From JBBITI01 sp963735055 (GTDB lineage Bacteria > Chloroflexota > Dehalococcoidia > Dehalococcoidales > UBA2162): 64,000 nucleotides of DNA. This document shows positions 27,976-36,351 of this stretch, piece by piece (position 1 is the first letter of the stretch; each line of letters opens with the position of its first letter). The stretch spans positions 1-64,000 of the forward strand of contig CAVTJN010000021.1 in NCBI GenBank assembly GCA_963735055.1, written 5' to 3'. The notes under the pieces are model-generated. The model worked only from the letters and a program-made list of their open reading frames with translations. It had not been told where the DNA came from and did not search any database. The position numbers were made by a program, and so were the translations under genes.

Positions 27976-30411
27976 CTAGTCTCTGATCAAATAGGAGAGG
28001 GTACCTCCCCCGGTGGTCTCGCTTCGGAAGGATAGAATAAAGTAGATGAGCTGCCACGTATCTTCGCCGGTCTCCATGTCTATCTGGACCGAGACATCCC
28101 CCGGCTCCAGCAGCCCGCTTGCCCAGGTGATCAGGAAGGTATCGACATCAACCCCTTCTGCGGTCATGCCCACTGACTTGCCGTTCCACACATTGTTGGT
28201 GCCAAAGCCGTCGTTGAGCGCGGTGCCTTCGAACACCAGACGGTCAGGCGCGAGCCAGTCATCGCCTTCACCGATGAAGACGGTCATCTTCGCCGCGTTC
28301 ACTTCCCCCGCCACCGGCTCCGGCACAAAGAAACCGGTGATAGTACCTCCCGGCTGGTTGTCCTGGTCAAAGTCAACATTTGAATCATCGATGCTGGTTA
28401 TCATGGTGTCGTAAAGATACAGCTGGTGCCCCTGCGTATTGTCACTGGTGTAGACGACCACCAGCGACCAGCCGGCAAATGCCTTCTGGTCCAGTACATC
28501 GGCGTCCACATCGCCTACGTTATAGACACCATTGCCCGGATGGTTTGTCGCCGGATCGGGGGCTTTCGCGCTGAAAGCCTTCACCAGGTCGGTGACGTCC
28601 TTACGGCAGGAGTAGAAATAGCCGCCGGCGACCCCTTCGGAATCGTCCACATCCAGCTGGACCATGTCCAGCGGATTGGAGAAATCGATGGTCAACTCCC
28701 CGGCGCCTTCGGTCGGCACGCCGGCGTTGAAATACACCTGGTCTCCGTCGATTTTGAAAACGGCGCTGGTGTCGGCTACCAGGTAATTCACCTGGGCGTA
28801 GAGCATCGAAATACGGACGTCCGGGTCTAGGTCGATGCTCTGAACGCCAAACTCCTGGAGCGGACTCGGTCCCGTCCCGTTGATATCTTCCAGCGTCCAC
28901 GGCGCGCCGGTGTTGGGGTTCATCGTCCACGTAAAGTCATGATAAGTGGTGAACGAATTCGGCGTCGTATGGCTGGTCGCAGACACATACTTCGCCCCCG
29001 CTACCTTTATGTAGCCGCGAATGTTGCCGGTTCTGTTGGAACCCGAGTCTATATCCCTCGCCCTGATATGTATCGTGAGATCATTGACGGCCACCCCGTT
29101 CGGCATCGCGAATGGACTGAAAGTGAACAGCCGATAGGCGCTTCCACCGGAGGTCGACACGCCTTGGAAGTAGTCCGAGTCGTTGGGAGAGGGCGGCGCC
29201 GTAGCCCCGTCTTCATCTTCATCAACGTCGTTCCAGTAGGGCGTTGTGTTCCAGGTGCCACCGCTGTCGGCGCTGTCCCCCGTCGGGACCCGCGTCTGGC
29301 TGATCTGTGACTCAAACCATCCCGCCCAGTACAGGTATGCCAGTGCGACCTGGGCATCCTGGGGAATGCCGGCCACGGTCGCGCCGCTGTTGCTGAGCAG
29401 TGTCTCTCTTTCGTGGTTGTTATTGTTGTCCAGCATCAGACTGTTGCCTATCGCCCGGTAGTCGCCCTCAATCGCCGCCGCCATTTGACGCAGCTCCACC
29501 CTGATGGTGTAAGCGTCGATTGTAGTGTCATCGGCGGTCGATGTGATCTTGTAGACCTTCTTGTCGGCGTCCCACGTATGGGTGATGCCGCCGCCCAGGT
29601 CCAGGTCGGTATTCAGCCATGATACCGCCGCAGGCATCTTCCCGGGGTCGGCATTGTACTGGAAGGTGATCGTACTCTCCATGGGCGTCGCGCTCGTGTC
29701 CACAAAGGGGAAGTCCACAAAAGCGACATCGGCAAAATCCCACACCACGGCCTGCCCGCTGGCGTGAGGTGTGACCGTGGGTACCGAGTGGTACGGCGGA
29801 TTCCCGGCGTCGGATTCAAGGTTGCTGGAACCGCTCACATAGGTGAATCCGGCCGGCAGCCAGATGCCCAAAGTGTTGATGGTCGGGTCCTCGCCGGCAG
29901 TTGGGTAATAATATACCTTCACCTTATAAGCCCCGGGGCTGACGCCAACCGGCGGGGTAACGCCGACGCCGGCCACCACGAACTTGGGCGGATCGCCTCC
30001 GGTCCCTTCGATGATGTCTCTCGCCTCATTCGCCTCCGGCGCCGGGAGACCAAAAGGGATCCACACGTTACCCACTGAGACGTCGACGCCGAAGTCATTC
30101 ACCGCCTCGCCCAGCGTATACGTCCAGTTGTCGGTTACAAAATCAAAGGGATCATAGCTCGGTGTGTAACCGGCGAATTTGGTCAGCAAGGCCTCATTCT
30201 TGACCTGCCAGAACCCGTCGTTGATCCCCGCGTCCGCCGCGTAGAATTCGGCCATCTTGTTCTCGTGCGTGAGGCCCGCTTTCAGTCCGGTACCCATAAA
30301 CTGCAGCAGCGGCGTGATCAGTAGGCTGCCCAGGAGCATGAACCCCAGGACGGCAACCAGCGCCTGCCCATTCTCCTCTCGCCACGACCCGTGTTTCATG
30401 TTTGTCTTCAT
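27976..30411 (-). CDS. Large PilX-like pilus-associated protein
   Basis: An 811-residue protein beginning with a PilX-type N-terminus: after a hydrophilic leader, EENGQALVAVLGFMLLGSLL then ITPLLQFMGTG, followed by AADAGINDGFWQVKN. PilX-like minor pilins start this way but are short. Here about 740 extra residues follow, predicted rich in beta strands and Asp/Gly/Thr (WNDVDEDEDGATAPPSPNDS, VDDSEGVAGGYFYSCRKDVT). The layout resembles a pilus-tip or cell-surface adhesin fused to a minor pilin. It lies in the pilus operon between pilW-like and pilO-like genes. A substrate or ligand cannot be guessed. Confidence 0.75.
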   Translation of the reverse strand: MKTNMKHGSWREENGQALVAVLGFMLLGSLLITPLLQFMGTGLKAGLTHENKMAEFYAADAGINDGFWQVKNEALLTKFAGYTPSYDPFDFVTDNWTYTLGEAVNDFGVDVSVGNVWIPFGLPAPEANEARDIIEGTGGDPPKFVVAGVGVTPPVGVSPGAYKVKVYYYPTAGEDPTINTLGIWLPAGFTYVSGSSNLESDAGNPPYHSVPTVTPHASGQAVVWDFADVAFVDFPFVDTSATPMESTITFQYNADPGKMPAAVSWLNTDLDLGGGITHTWDADKKVYKITSTADDTTIDAYTIRVELRQMAAAIEGDYRAIGNSLMLDNNNNHERETLLSNSGATVAGIPQDAQVALAYLYWAGWFESQISQTRVPTGDSADSGGTWNTTPYWNDVDEDEDGATAPPSPNDSDYFQGVSTSGGSAYRLFTFSPFAMPNGVAVNDLTIHIRARDIDSGSNRTGNIRGYIKVAGAKYVSATSHTTPNSFTTYHDFTWTMNPNTGAPWTLEDINGTGPSPLQEFGVQSIDLDPDVRISMLYAQVNYLVADTSAVFKIDGDQVYFNAGVPTEGAGELTIDFSNPLDMVQLDVDDSEGVAGGYFYSCRKDVTDLVKAFSAKAPDPATNHPGNGVYNVGDVDADVLDQKAFAGWSLVVVYTSDNTQGHQLYLYDTMITSIDDSNVDFDQDNQPGGTITGFFVPEPVAGEVNAAKMTVFIGEGDDWLAPDRLVFEGTALNDGFGTNNVWNGKSVGMTAEGVDVDTFLITWASGLLEPGDVSVQIDMETGEDTWQLIYFILSFRSETTGGGTLSYLIRD

Positions 30412-30437
30412 ACCCTAACCCTCGATCGTCCCTGGCA

Positions 30438-31013
30438 TTACCCGGGTCTCGGCCGGACTTCGTATGTCCTTACTTCGGGAGTCCCCCCTCCCGCCATCGC
30501 CACCACCGTGAAAATCATGGTCCCCGATGCGTAGCTGCAGACCGTCTGCGCAGGGTCCAGATTTCGCCCCACCACCACCGCATTCCCCTCGTTATTCACC
30601 CCGTCGTAGTCCGGGTCGTACTTCCTCAACAGGTTCTTAAGGCCCCCTGACGCATTTTCCAGCGTGTAATCGACAAGGTGTCGCCGGTTGTTGAAATCGG
30701 TCCACTCCAGGACCAGAAACTTGCCGCCTGTATTCGTACGCACTATCTGGGCCATTTCGGAATCACGACTGACCCAGTAACCGGCATTCTGGGCTTGCCG
30801 GATCGCCACCATCGAATCGGAGCTCAGCCTGTTCACCCGGAACACTTGCCCCACCGACATGGTGATCGCGGCCATTATGAGGGCGGTGACCCCCATCGCC
30901 ATCACGATCTCTACCAGCGTCGCTCCGCCTTGCGTGGCCACTGCCCGTCGCATGAACGCGTGGCCACGGCGCTTCGGGACCGGTCGCGGTGATACTGCAT
31001 GAAACCCCATCAC
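30438..31013 (-). CDS. Minor prepilin, PilW-like
   Basis: A prepilin of 171-191 residues with the cleavage motif G/ATLVEIVMAMGVTALIMAAI (Glu at position +5) after a basic leader. The start may be the ATG for MRRAVATQGG at about 30953. The globular part has LSSDSMVAIRQAQNAGYWVS, seen in PilW and PulJ-like minor pilins. It would be processed by PilD and help prime the pilus. The start codon lies within the end of the upstream pilV-like gene. Confidence 0.8.
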   Translation of the reverse strand: MMGFHAVSPRPVPKRRGHAFMRRAVATQGGATLVEIVMAMGVTALIMAAITMSVGQVFRVNRLSSDSMVAIRQAQNAGYWVSRDSEMAQIVRTNTGGKFLVLEWTDFNNRRHLVDYTLENASGGLKNLLRKYDPDYDGVNNEGNAVVVGRNLDPAQTVCSYASGTMIFTVVAMAGGGTPEVRTYEVRPRPG

Positions 31014-31420
31014 TTCACCCTGTAGTCCTCTAATGTAATCCCGCCGGAAGTAACAATCGGTTTACCCAAATGGGAGATGACCACCGCCACCCTTTGAATC
31101 CCGGTCCGGTTGTCCGCCAGCCCTGAGGCACTCACCTCGGCCGAATACCCGTTTGGAAGGGTGTTGAGCGGCTCCCACGTCACCGACGGGGGTGGATCAA
31201 CCGTCGGCAGGACATAGGACCACGGATGTGTAAGATACTTCTGGTCAACCACGTACTCCATTTCTGTCCTCGCCAGGCTCTCCGCCGTCGCCCGTTCGTC
31301 GGTCGTAATCACCGCTTTTGACGATCCGCTCAGTCCGTTGAAGAAGCCCACCGCCAGGACGCCCAGGACGCCCAGGGCGATGACCACTTCTATAAGCGTG
31401 ACGCCTCTTTCATTCTTCAT
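31010..31420 (-). CDS. Minor prepilin, PilV-like
   Basis: A 136-residue prepilin with leader MKNERG, cleavage before VTLIEVVIALGVLGVLAVGF, and the segment RATAESLARTEMEYV typical of PilV and PulI minor pilins. It overlaps the PilW-like gene by four bases and lies six bases from pilC. Confidence 0.85.
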   Translation of the reverse strand: MKNERGVTLIEVVIALGVLGVLAVGFFNGLSGSSKAVITTDERATAESLARTEMEYVVDQKYLTHPWSYVLPTVDPPPSVTWEPLNTLPNGYSAEVSASGLADNRTGIQRVAVVISHLGKPIVTSGGITLEDYRVK

Positions 31421-31425
31421 GCTGC

Positions 31426-32640
31426 TTACCCCGTGATGTTCTGGCCGTAGATCCCGTACATCGCCGACACCAGTGTCAGGGCGACTGCCGCGATAACCAC
31501 GCCGATAACGACCGTGATAATGGGCTGGATCATGGCGATGGCCGAACTGGTCTTGTCGTCGGCATCCTCCTCGTAGCTCCGGGCCACTGTGGCCAGCGTG
31601 TTGTCCAGGTTACCGGTCTCCTCACCCACCCCCACCATCTGCACCATCAAGGGCAGGAAGATCGGCCGCTGCTGCATCGGCTTGAACATGCCTTCGCCCC
31701 GGATCAGGTCCTCCCGGACCTCCTCCAGGTTGGCCTTGACAATCCGGTTGCTGGTACCCTGGACCACCATGTTCATGATCTCGGGTATGGGGACGCCTAC
31801 TTTGAACAGCAGCGATATCGTGCGGCACGCCCTCGCCAACTCCTGGAGCAGGACAATCCGCCCCAGGACCGGCAACTTCAGCATGGTGGCGTCAAACTGG
31901 ACCCGGCCCGCCGGCGTTCGCACGTACGCCACGATGATACCGGCAATCACCACGATCGCCGCGGCCACATACAGCCCGTAACGGGTGGCCCACTTCATGC
32001 CGCCGATCATCATCTTGGTCATCGTCGGCACTTTGGCGCCGAAAGCATCGTAGAGCCCGACAAAACTCGGCAGCACGAAGGCCACCAGCAGCACGATGAC
32101 GGCGAAGGCCACCACCAGCACGATGATCGGGTAGGTCAGGGCACTCTTGATCTTCTTCTCGGCGATGGCGGCCCGTTCGATGTAGTCGGCCATCTGCCGC
32201 AACACCACTTCGAGACTACCGCCCTGTTCCCCGGCGGCTACCGTCTGGCAGTACACCTTGGAGAAGACGCGCGGGTGCTTCAGCAGGGCGTTGGACAGGG
32301 AACTGCCGCCGCGAATATCGGTCACCACATCTTCTAATGCGCTCTTCAGCGGCCGGTTGACCGTCTGGTTCTTGAGCAGTTCGATGGACGTCACGATGTC
32401 CGTGCCCGATTCCAGCAGCAGCGCCAGCTGCCGCGAGAACATAATGATCTCGCGCGGGTTCGTCTTGGCAAAAAGGGCCCCCAGCTTGCCGGTGGTGGAG
32501 AACAGCCCGATCGGCTTCAGCTTGACCACCTCGAAGCCGCCGTATCCGAGCAGGCTCATCGCCAGCTCTTCAGTGGCGGCGGTGATCTTCCCCTTCACCA
32601 GCCTCTTGTTTTCCGTATAGGCAACGTAAGAGTAATCCAT
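31426..32640 (-). CDS. pilC: Type IV pilus inner-membrane platform protein
   Basis: A 404-residue protein of the GspF/PilC family with two T2SF repeats. The first carries EIIMFSRQLALLLESGTDIV and GGSSLSNALLKHPRVFS, the second LARACRTISLLFKVGVPIPE. Three membrane helices (around residues 170-195, 220-240 and 375-400) fit the family. The N-terminus (MDYSYVAYTENKRLVKGKIT) is the usual one. PilC transmits motor rotation to pilin polymerisation. Confidence 0.92.
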   Translation of the reverse strand: MDYSYVAYTENKRLVKGKITAATEELAMSLLGYGGFEVVKLKPIGLFSTTGKLGALFAKTNPREIIMFSRQLALLLESGTDIVTSIELLKNQTVNRPLKSALEDVVTDIRGGSSLSNALLKHPRVFSKVYCQTVAAGEQGGSLEVVLRQMADYIERAAIAEKKIKSALTYPIIVLVVAFAVIVLLVAFVLPSFVGLYDAFGAKVPTMTKMMIGGMKWATRYGLYVAAAIVVIAGIIVAYVRTPAGRVQFDATMLKLPVLGRIVLLQELARACRTISLLFKVGVPIPEIMNMVVQGTSNRIVKANLEEVREDLIRGEGMFKPMQQRPIFLPLMVQMVGVGEETGNLDNTLATVARSYEEDADDKTSSAIAMIQPIITVVIGVVIAAVALTLVSAMYGIYGQNITG

Positions 32641-32749
32641 AGCCCACCTCTAACTGCTCAGTTCATCCCCGTCGGAAATCGCCATCATTTCTGATTCCGT
32701 TCATTCGAATTTGTTTCGAGTTTAGTATTTAGTATTTCGTGTTTCGCCT

Positions 32750-35053
32750 CTACCCCATCGTGTACGCGCTCCGGATCACCTCGGAAGGCGTGGTGATTCC
32801 GGCTTTTACTTTCCTCATGCCGTCCTTCATGAGGGATACCATGCCCTCTTTGACGGCCAGTTGCTTGATCTCGGTACTGCTCGCCCGGTTGGTGATCAGC
32901 ATCCTGATCGCGTCCGTCATGGACAGAATCTCGAATATGCCGGTCCGGCCCAGGTAACCGGTGTAGGCGCAGGACTTGCAGCCCGTGCCGTACATGAACC
33001 GGGCCTGCTTTTCGCCAATTTCCTGTTCGTAGGCCATCTGCTCCATGGACGGCGCTTCGATCAGCTGCGCGCAGTCCGGGCAGATGCGCCGCACCATCCG
33101 CTGGGCGACGATGCCGATCATGGACGACGCGATCAGGAAGTTCTCGATCTTCAGGTCAAGCATCCGGAACAGGACGCCGACCGTGTCATTGGCATGGATG
33201 GATGACAGCATCAGGTGTCCGGTCAACGCCGCCTGGACGGCGATGTTGGCCGTCTCACTGTCACGGATCTCGCCCACCAGTATCACGTCGGGGTCGAGAC
33301 GCAGTATCGACCGCAGGCCGGAGGCAAAGGTTATTCCCGCCTGGTTGTTGACCTGGATCTGGTTAATGTCCTTGAAGCGGTACTCGGCCGGGTCCTCGAT
33401 GGTGATGATATTGCGGCCCATCTTGTCCAGCGAGTTGACCGAACCATAGAGCGTCGTGGTCTTGCCGGCGCCGGTGGGCCCCGATATCAGGATCATCCCG
33501 TGCGGCACCTTAAGCATCTCTTTGTACTTGGCCAGACCCGTGTCCATCATGCCCAGTTCGGTAAGCTCAATCACCGCCATCGACTTGTCCAGGAGGCGGA
33601 GTACCGACATTTCGCCCCAGACCGTGGGTGCCACGGCGACGCGGATATCGATTTCCCGGCCTTTGGCCGTGGCCGTGAACTGACCGTCCTGGGGCCGCTG
33701 GTGATCGGCGATGTTAAGGTCTGAAAGTATCTTGATCCTTGAAATCAGGGACCTCCGCACGCTGAGGGGCAAGGACATCATGTCCTGCAGAATTCCGTCG
33801 ATCCGGTACCGGACGCGGAGACGGTCGTCTTCCGGTTCAATATGAATATCGGAGGCGCGCGCCTTTACCGCTTCTTCGACGATCAGGTTGAGGGCCTGGG
33901 TCAGCGGGCTGTCGAGGGTGGCGCTGATCGCCAGGCCCTCGTCGGTGGTCTCTTCGGGGATCGAGATGCGGGAAATCGTTTTCTCGATTTCACCATATCC
34001 CTTATAGCTGAAATCGATCGCTTCCCGGACATCGCGGGCGCCGGCTGACACGGGGACGATCCGCATCTTGCTCTGGGCGGCGAAAGCCTCCAGCGCGAAG
34101 ATATCGGTGGCGTCCGCCATCGCCACCTGCAGTGCATTCCCGGTCACCGACAGCGGGATCGCATTGTAGCGCCGGGCCATCACCTCGGGAATAAGCTGCA
34201 GTGCCTCCGGCTTGATCATCTGCCGGAGCGCCCGTCCCCCTTGCTTGGCATCATCCTTCTTATCGGCTGTCTTGGCCGTCAACTTCTCCATGACCGCCGC
34301 CGCGGCCCGCGCCGACAGCTTCTCATTATGCTCCAGGACACGGATACGCTGGTGCTGCGCGAACTGCCTGGCCTCGGCAGTGAGGCCGGGCGAGACTACG
34401 ATTACCTTGTCGTCAACCCCGCAGTCGTAGGCCTTGGTGTCAAAGAGCGACACCTCACTGAGGCCAATTTCCGAGTTGGAGCGCAGGAAGTCGACGATGA
34501 GGGTCTGCCCGACTTGTTCTCCCTCGATACGGGCCAGAATGTCGAACGCGTAGTCGACACCGGACTTTCCGGTGAGCTTGCCTTTCACTTCGACGGTGTA
34601 GCCGCGGGTCACCAGCGATTCGGCCAGTTCGGCCGCCGTCTCGAACTTCAGCGGCAGCTCTGCCTTCAGCGCATGCTTTTCCTTGGCGATTAGCAGCGAA
34701 CCGATCGATTCGCCGTCGATCACCTTGATGCGCTGTTTGCTGGCCAGTTGCTTCGACTTTTCTGAGAAACCCGGCACCGCAATCAGCAGCCGGTTATTGA
34801 TGCCGGCGTCGAAGGCCCGGTTGGCCAGGTCGAAAATCACGCCTGCCTCGGCTTCTTTGTCGCCTCCGGAGGCTATCCCAATGCATACTGTATGCGTGGA
34901 AAAGCCATCATTCTTTTCCGCCAGCATGTCGAAGGAATGTTTGATGCCGGACTTGCCCAGCACTTTGGCATCGTCCGACACTTTGTAACCTTGTCTTTGC
35001 AGGTACTCCCTGAGTTCACCGCGGAGATCAGGTATAACGTCGGTCGGCGGCAC
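32750..35053 (-). CDS. pilB: Type IV pilus extension ATPase with tandem endonuclease-like N-domains
   Basis: A 767-residue PilB. Residues 280-350 form the GspE/MshE N-terminal domain (ALQLIPEVMARRYNAIPLSV). The ATPase has Walker A GPTGAGKTT (525-533), Walker B LDPDVILVGEIRD (586-598), and the CxxC pairs C658/C661 and C692/C695 that bind zinc. Uniquely, residues 7-120 and 136-240 are two related domains with the repeated motif KSG(I/V)xxxFD(M/I)L, resembling restriction-endonuclease-like folds, for example GKSGIKHSFDMLAEK and VGQTLIVDFL. The usual catalytic D-ExK triad is not clear. GTG 35053 is the start. It is the first motor gene of the pilus operon. Confidence 0.9.
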   Translation of the reverse strand: MPPTDVIPDLRGELREYLQRQGYKVSDDAKVLGKSGIKHSFDMLAEKNDGFSTHTVCIGIASGGDKEAEAGVIFDLANRAFDAGINNRLLIAVPGFSEKSKQLASKQRIKVIDGESIGSLLIAKEKHALKAELPLKFETAAELAESLVTRGYTVEVKGKLTGKSGVDYAFDILARIEGEQVGQTLIVDFLRSNSEIGLSEVSLFDTKAYDCGVDDKVIVVSPGLTAEARQFAQHQRIRVLEHNEKLSARAAAAVMEKLTAKTADKKDDAKQGGRALRQMIKPEALQLIPEVMARRYNAIPLSVTGNALQVAMADATDIFALEAFAAQSKMRIVPVSAGARDVREAIDFSYKGYGEIEKTISRISIPEETTDEGLAISATLDSPLTQALNLIVEEAVKARASDIHIEPEDDRLRVRYRIDGILQDMMSLPLSVRRSLISRIKILSDLNIADHQRPQDGQFTATAKGREIDIRVAVAPTVWGEMSVLRLLDKSMAVIELTELGMMDTGLAKYKEMLKVPHGMILISGPTGAGKTTTLYGSVNSLDKMGRNIITIEDPAEYRFKDINQIQVNNQAGITFASGLRSILRLDPDVILVGEIRDSETANIAVQAALTGHLMLSSIHANDTVGVLFRMLDLKIENFLIASSMIGIVAQRMVRRICPDCAQLIEAPSMEQMAYEQEIGEKQARFMYGTGCKSCAYTGYLGRTGIFEILSMTDAIRMLITNRASSTEIKQLAVKEGMVSLMKDGMRKVKAGITTPSEVIRSAYTMG

Positions 35054-35106
35054 TCTTTAGTCTCCTCTCGTTAAGCGTGTTAATTCAACTGTCGGCTTGT
35101 CCGTTA

Positions 35107-35817
35107 CTAGCGGAGTTCCCCGGCATCCACTGAGATCCATCCATGCCGGATGGCCAGGACGACGGCGTGGGCCCGGTCGTTGGCGTTCAGCTTCCTCAGA
35201 ATAGCGCTGACGTGATTCTTGATCGTTTGTTCGCTGATCTGAAGCGCCGATGCGATCTGTTTGTTGGTATTACCGTTGGCCACAAAGGTCAGGATCTGGG
35301 TCTCGCGCGCCGTCAGCGGCGCTACCAGGGTCTCCATGGCTTTACCGCCCATGCCGACGATTTCTTCAAACTGGCGCAGTACCCGCCGGGCCACCGTCGG
35401 CCGCGTCATCACCGTCTCATTTATTGGGTACTCTCCCCGCGACGCCTGCCGGATGGTCGACATCAGGTCTTCGGCCGTGGCGTTCTTGTTTATGCAGGCG
35501 ACGGCCGAAGTCTTGATCACTTCGAACAGGTCTTCGTCGTCGGGGTCCGGGCTGAGTACGATCACCTTGGTGTTTGGAAAATAGCGGGCGATCCGCTTCC
35601 CCAGTTCGAGACCGTTGCCCGCCGACAGCCGGCAGCCCAATAACGCGATGTTGGGCATGGTGTTTTCGATGACGCGCAGCGTGTCCTCGCCCGGAGCACA
35701 ATCGAGTACCTCAAAACCCTCATACTGGGACAATACCTGGCGCACCCCCGTGCGGAACAACTCCTGTTCGTCGATGACCATTACTGTTATCTTATCCACT
35801 GAGACACCTCGCGACAC
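35107..35817 (-). CDS. NarL/LuxR-type response regulator lacking the phosphoacceptor Asp
   Basis: A 236-residue protein with a receiver domain (residues 9-125) and a LuxR HTH (170-232, LTARETQILTFVANGNTNKQ, IASALQISEQTIKNHVSAIL). The acidic pair DE at 16-17 and the Lys in INKN are kept, but the phosphoacceptor position is Gly61 (IALLGCRLS, where LLDCRL is expected). It cannot be phosphorylated in the standard way. Position and orientation just upstream of pilB suggest it controls the pilus operon, perhaps by a redox, ligand or partner signal. Confidence 0.85.
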   Translation of the reverse strand: MSRGVSVDKITVMVIDEQELFRTGVRQVLSQYEGFEVLDCAPGEDTLRVIENTMPNIALLGCRLSAGNGLELGKRIARYFPNTKVIVLSPDPDDEDLFEVIKTSAVACINKNATAEDLMSTIRQASRGEYPINETVMTRPTVARRVLRQFEEIVGMGGKAMETLVAPLTARETQILTFVANGNTNKQIASALQISEQTIKNHVSAILRKLNANDRAHAVVLAIRHGWISVDAGELR

Positions 35818-35841
35818 ACAATTTGACCCCGGACGGCGGGC

Positions 35842-36075
35842 TTACCGTTCCAGCTGGGGCTCCCATTCCTGTCCTCGTTCTTCAGCCTGCGTCTTCTGGG
35901 CAAGGAACACGCCGATATCTGCCTGCTGAAACCTCCGGTCGCCACGGGACCCGATCCGGTAGGCCCGCAACTTCCCTTCGTTGCTCCAGCGCCTGACCGT
36001 ATTGATGTGAATATTCAGCAGGCGAGCTACGTCGCTTGACGTAAGCATTGCGGCCAACTCCTTGCTTCGGGCCAT
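35842..36075 (-). CDS. BldC/excisionase-type small HTH regulator
   Basis: A 77-residue MerR-superfamily DNA-binding protein with MLTSSDVARLLNIHINTVRR, WSNEGKLRAYRIGSRGDRRF, then QQADIGVFLAQ. It lacks an effector domain. Such stand-alone winged HTH proteins act as excisionases or as developmental regulators. It lies 24 bases upstream of the response regulator gene in the same direction and could be co-transcribed. Confidence 0.82.
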   Translation of the reverse strand: MARSKELAAMLTSSDVARLLNIHINTVRRWSNEGKLRAYRIGSRGDRRFQQADIGVFLAQKTQAEERGQEWEPQLER

Positions 36076-36299
36076 CTGCGTATCCTCTCTTAAGCTACCA
36101 TAAACTTACTAATGGCCATTCTACCTCATCAGAAAAATGGGAACAATGCCCCAAACGGACTATGCCCGGGGACTCGCTCAGGCGCAAACTGGATAGCCAA
36201 TCGTACGTTCGAGGTGAGTTTCATAGTACTGGCGGGCCATTCCGGAGCGGCCCCCCCGATTGACAGGCGTCATGATTCAATCTATCATCGTATCGATTC

Positions 36300-36315
36300 T
36301 TAACGGCGGCGTTAA
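36300..36315. promoter_or_regulatory. Dyad upstream of the IPT/TIG gene
   Basis: TTAACG (36300-36305), GCGG, CGTTAA (36310-36315): perfect 6-base arms 36 bases before the start codon. It could be an operator. The 276-base region from 36,076 holds no gene and presumably holds promoters in both directions. Confidence 0.35.
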
Positions 36316-36351
36316 CACTCCCGGCAACGCCGCCCCGGAGGAGACGCCGAG

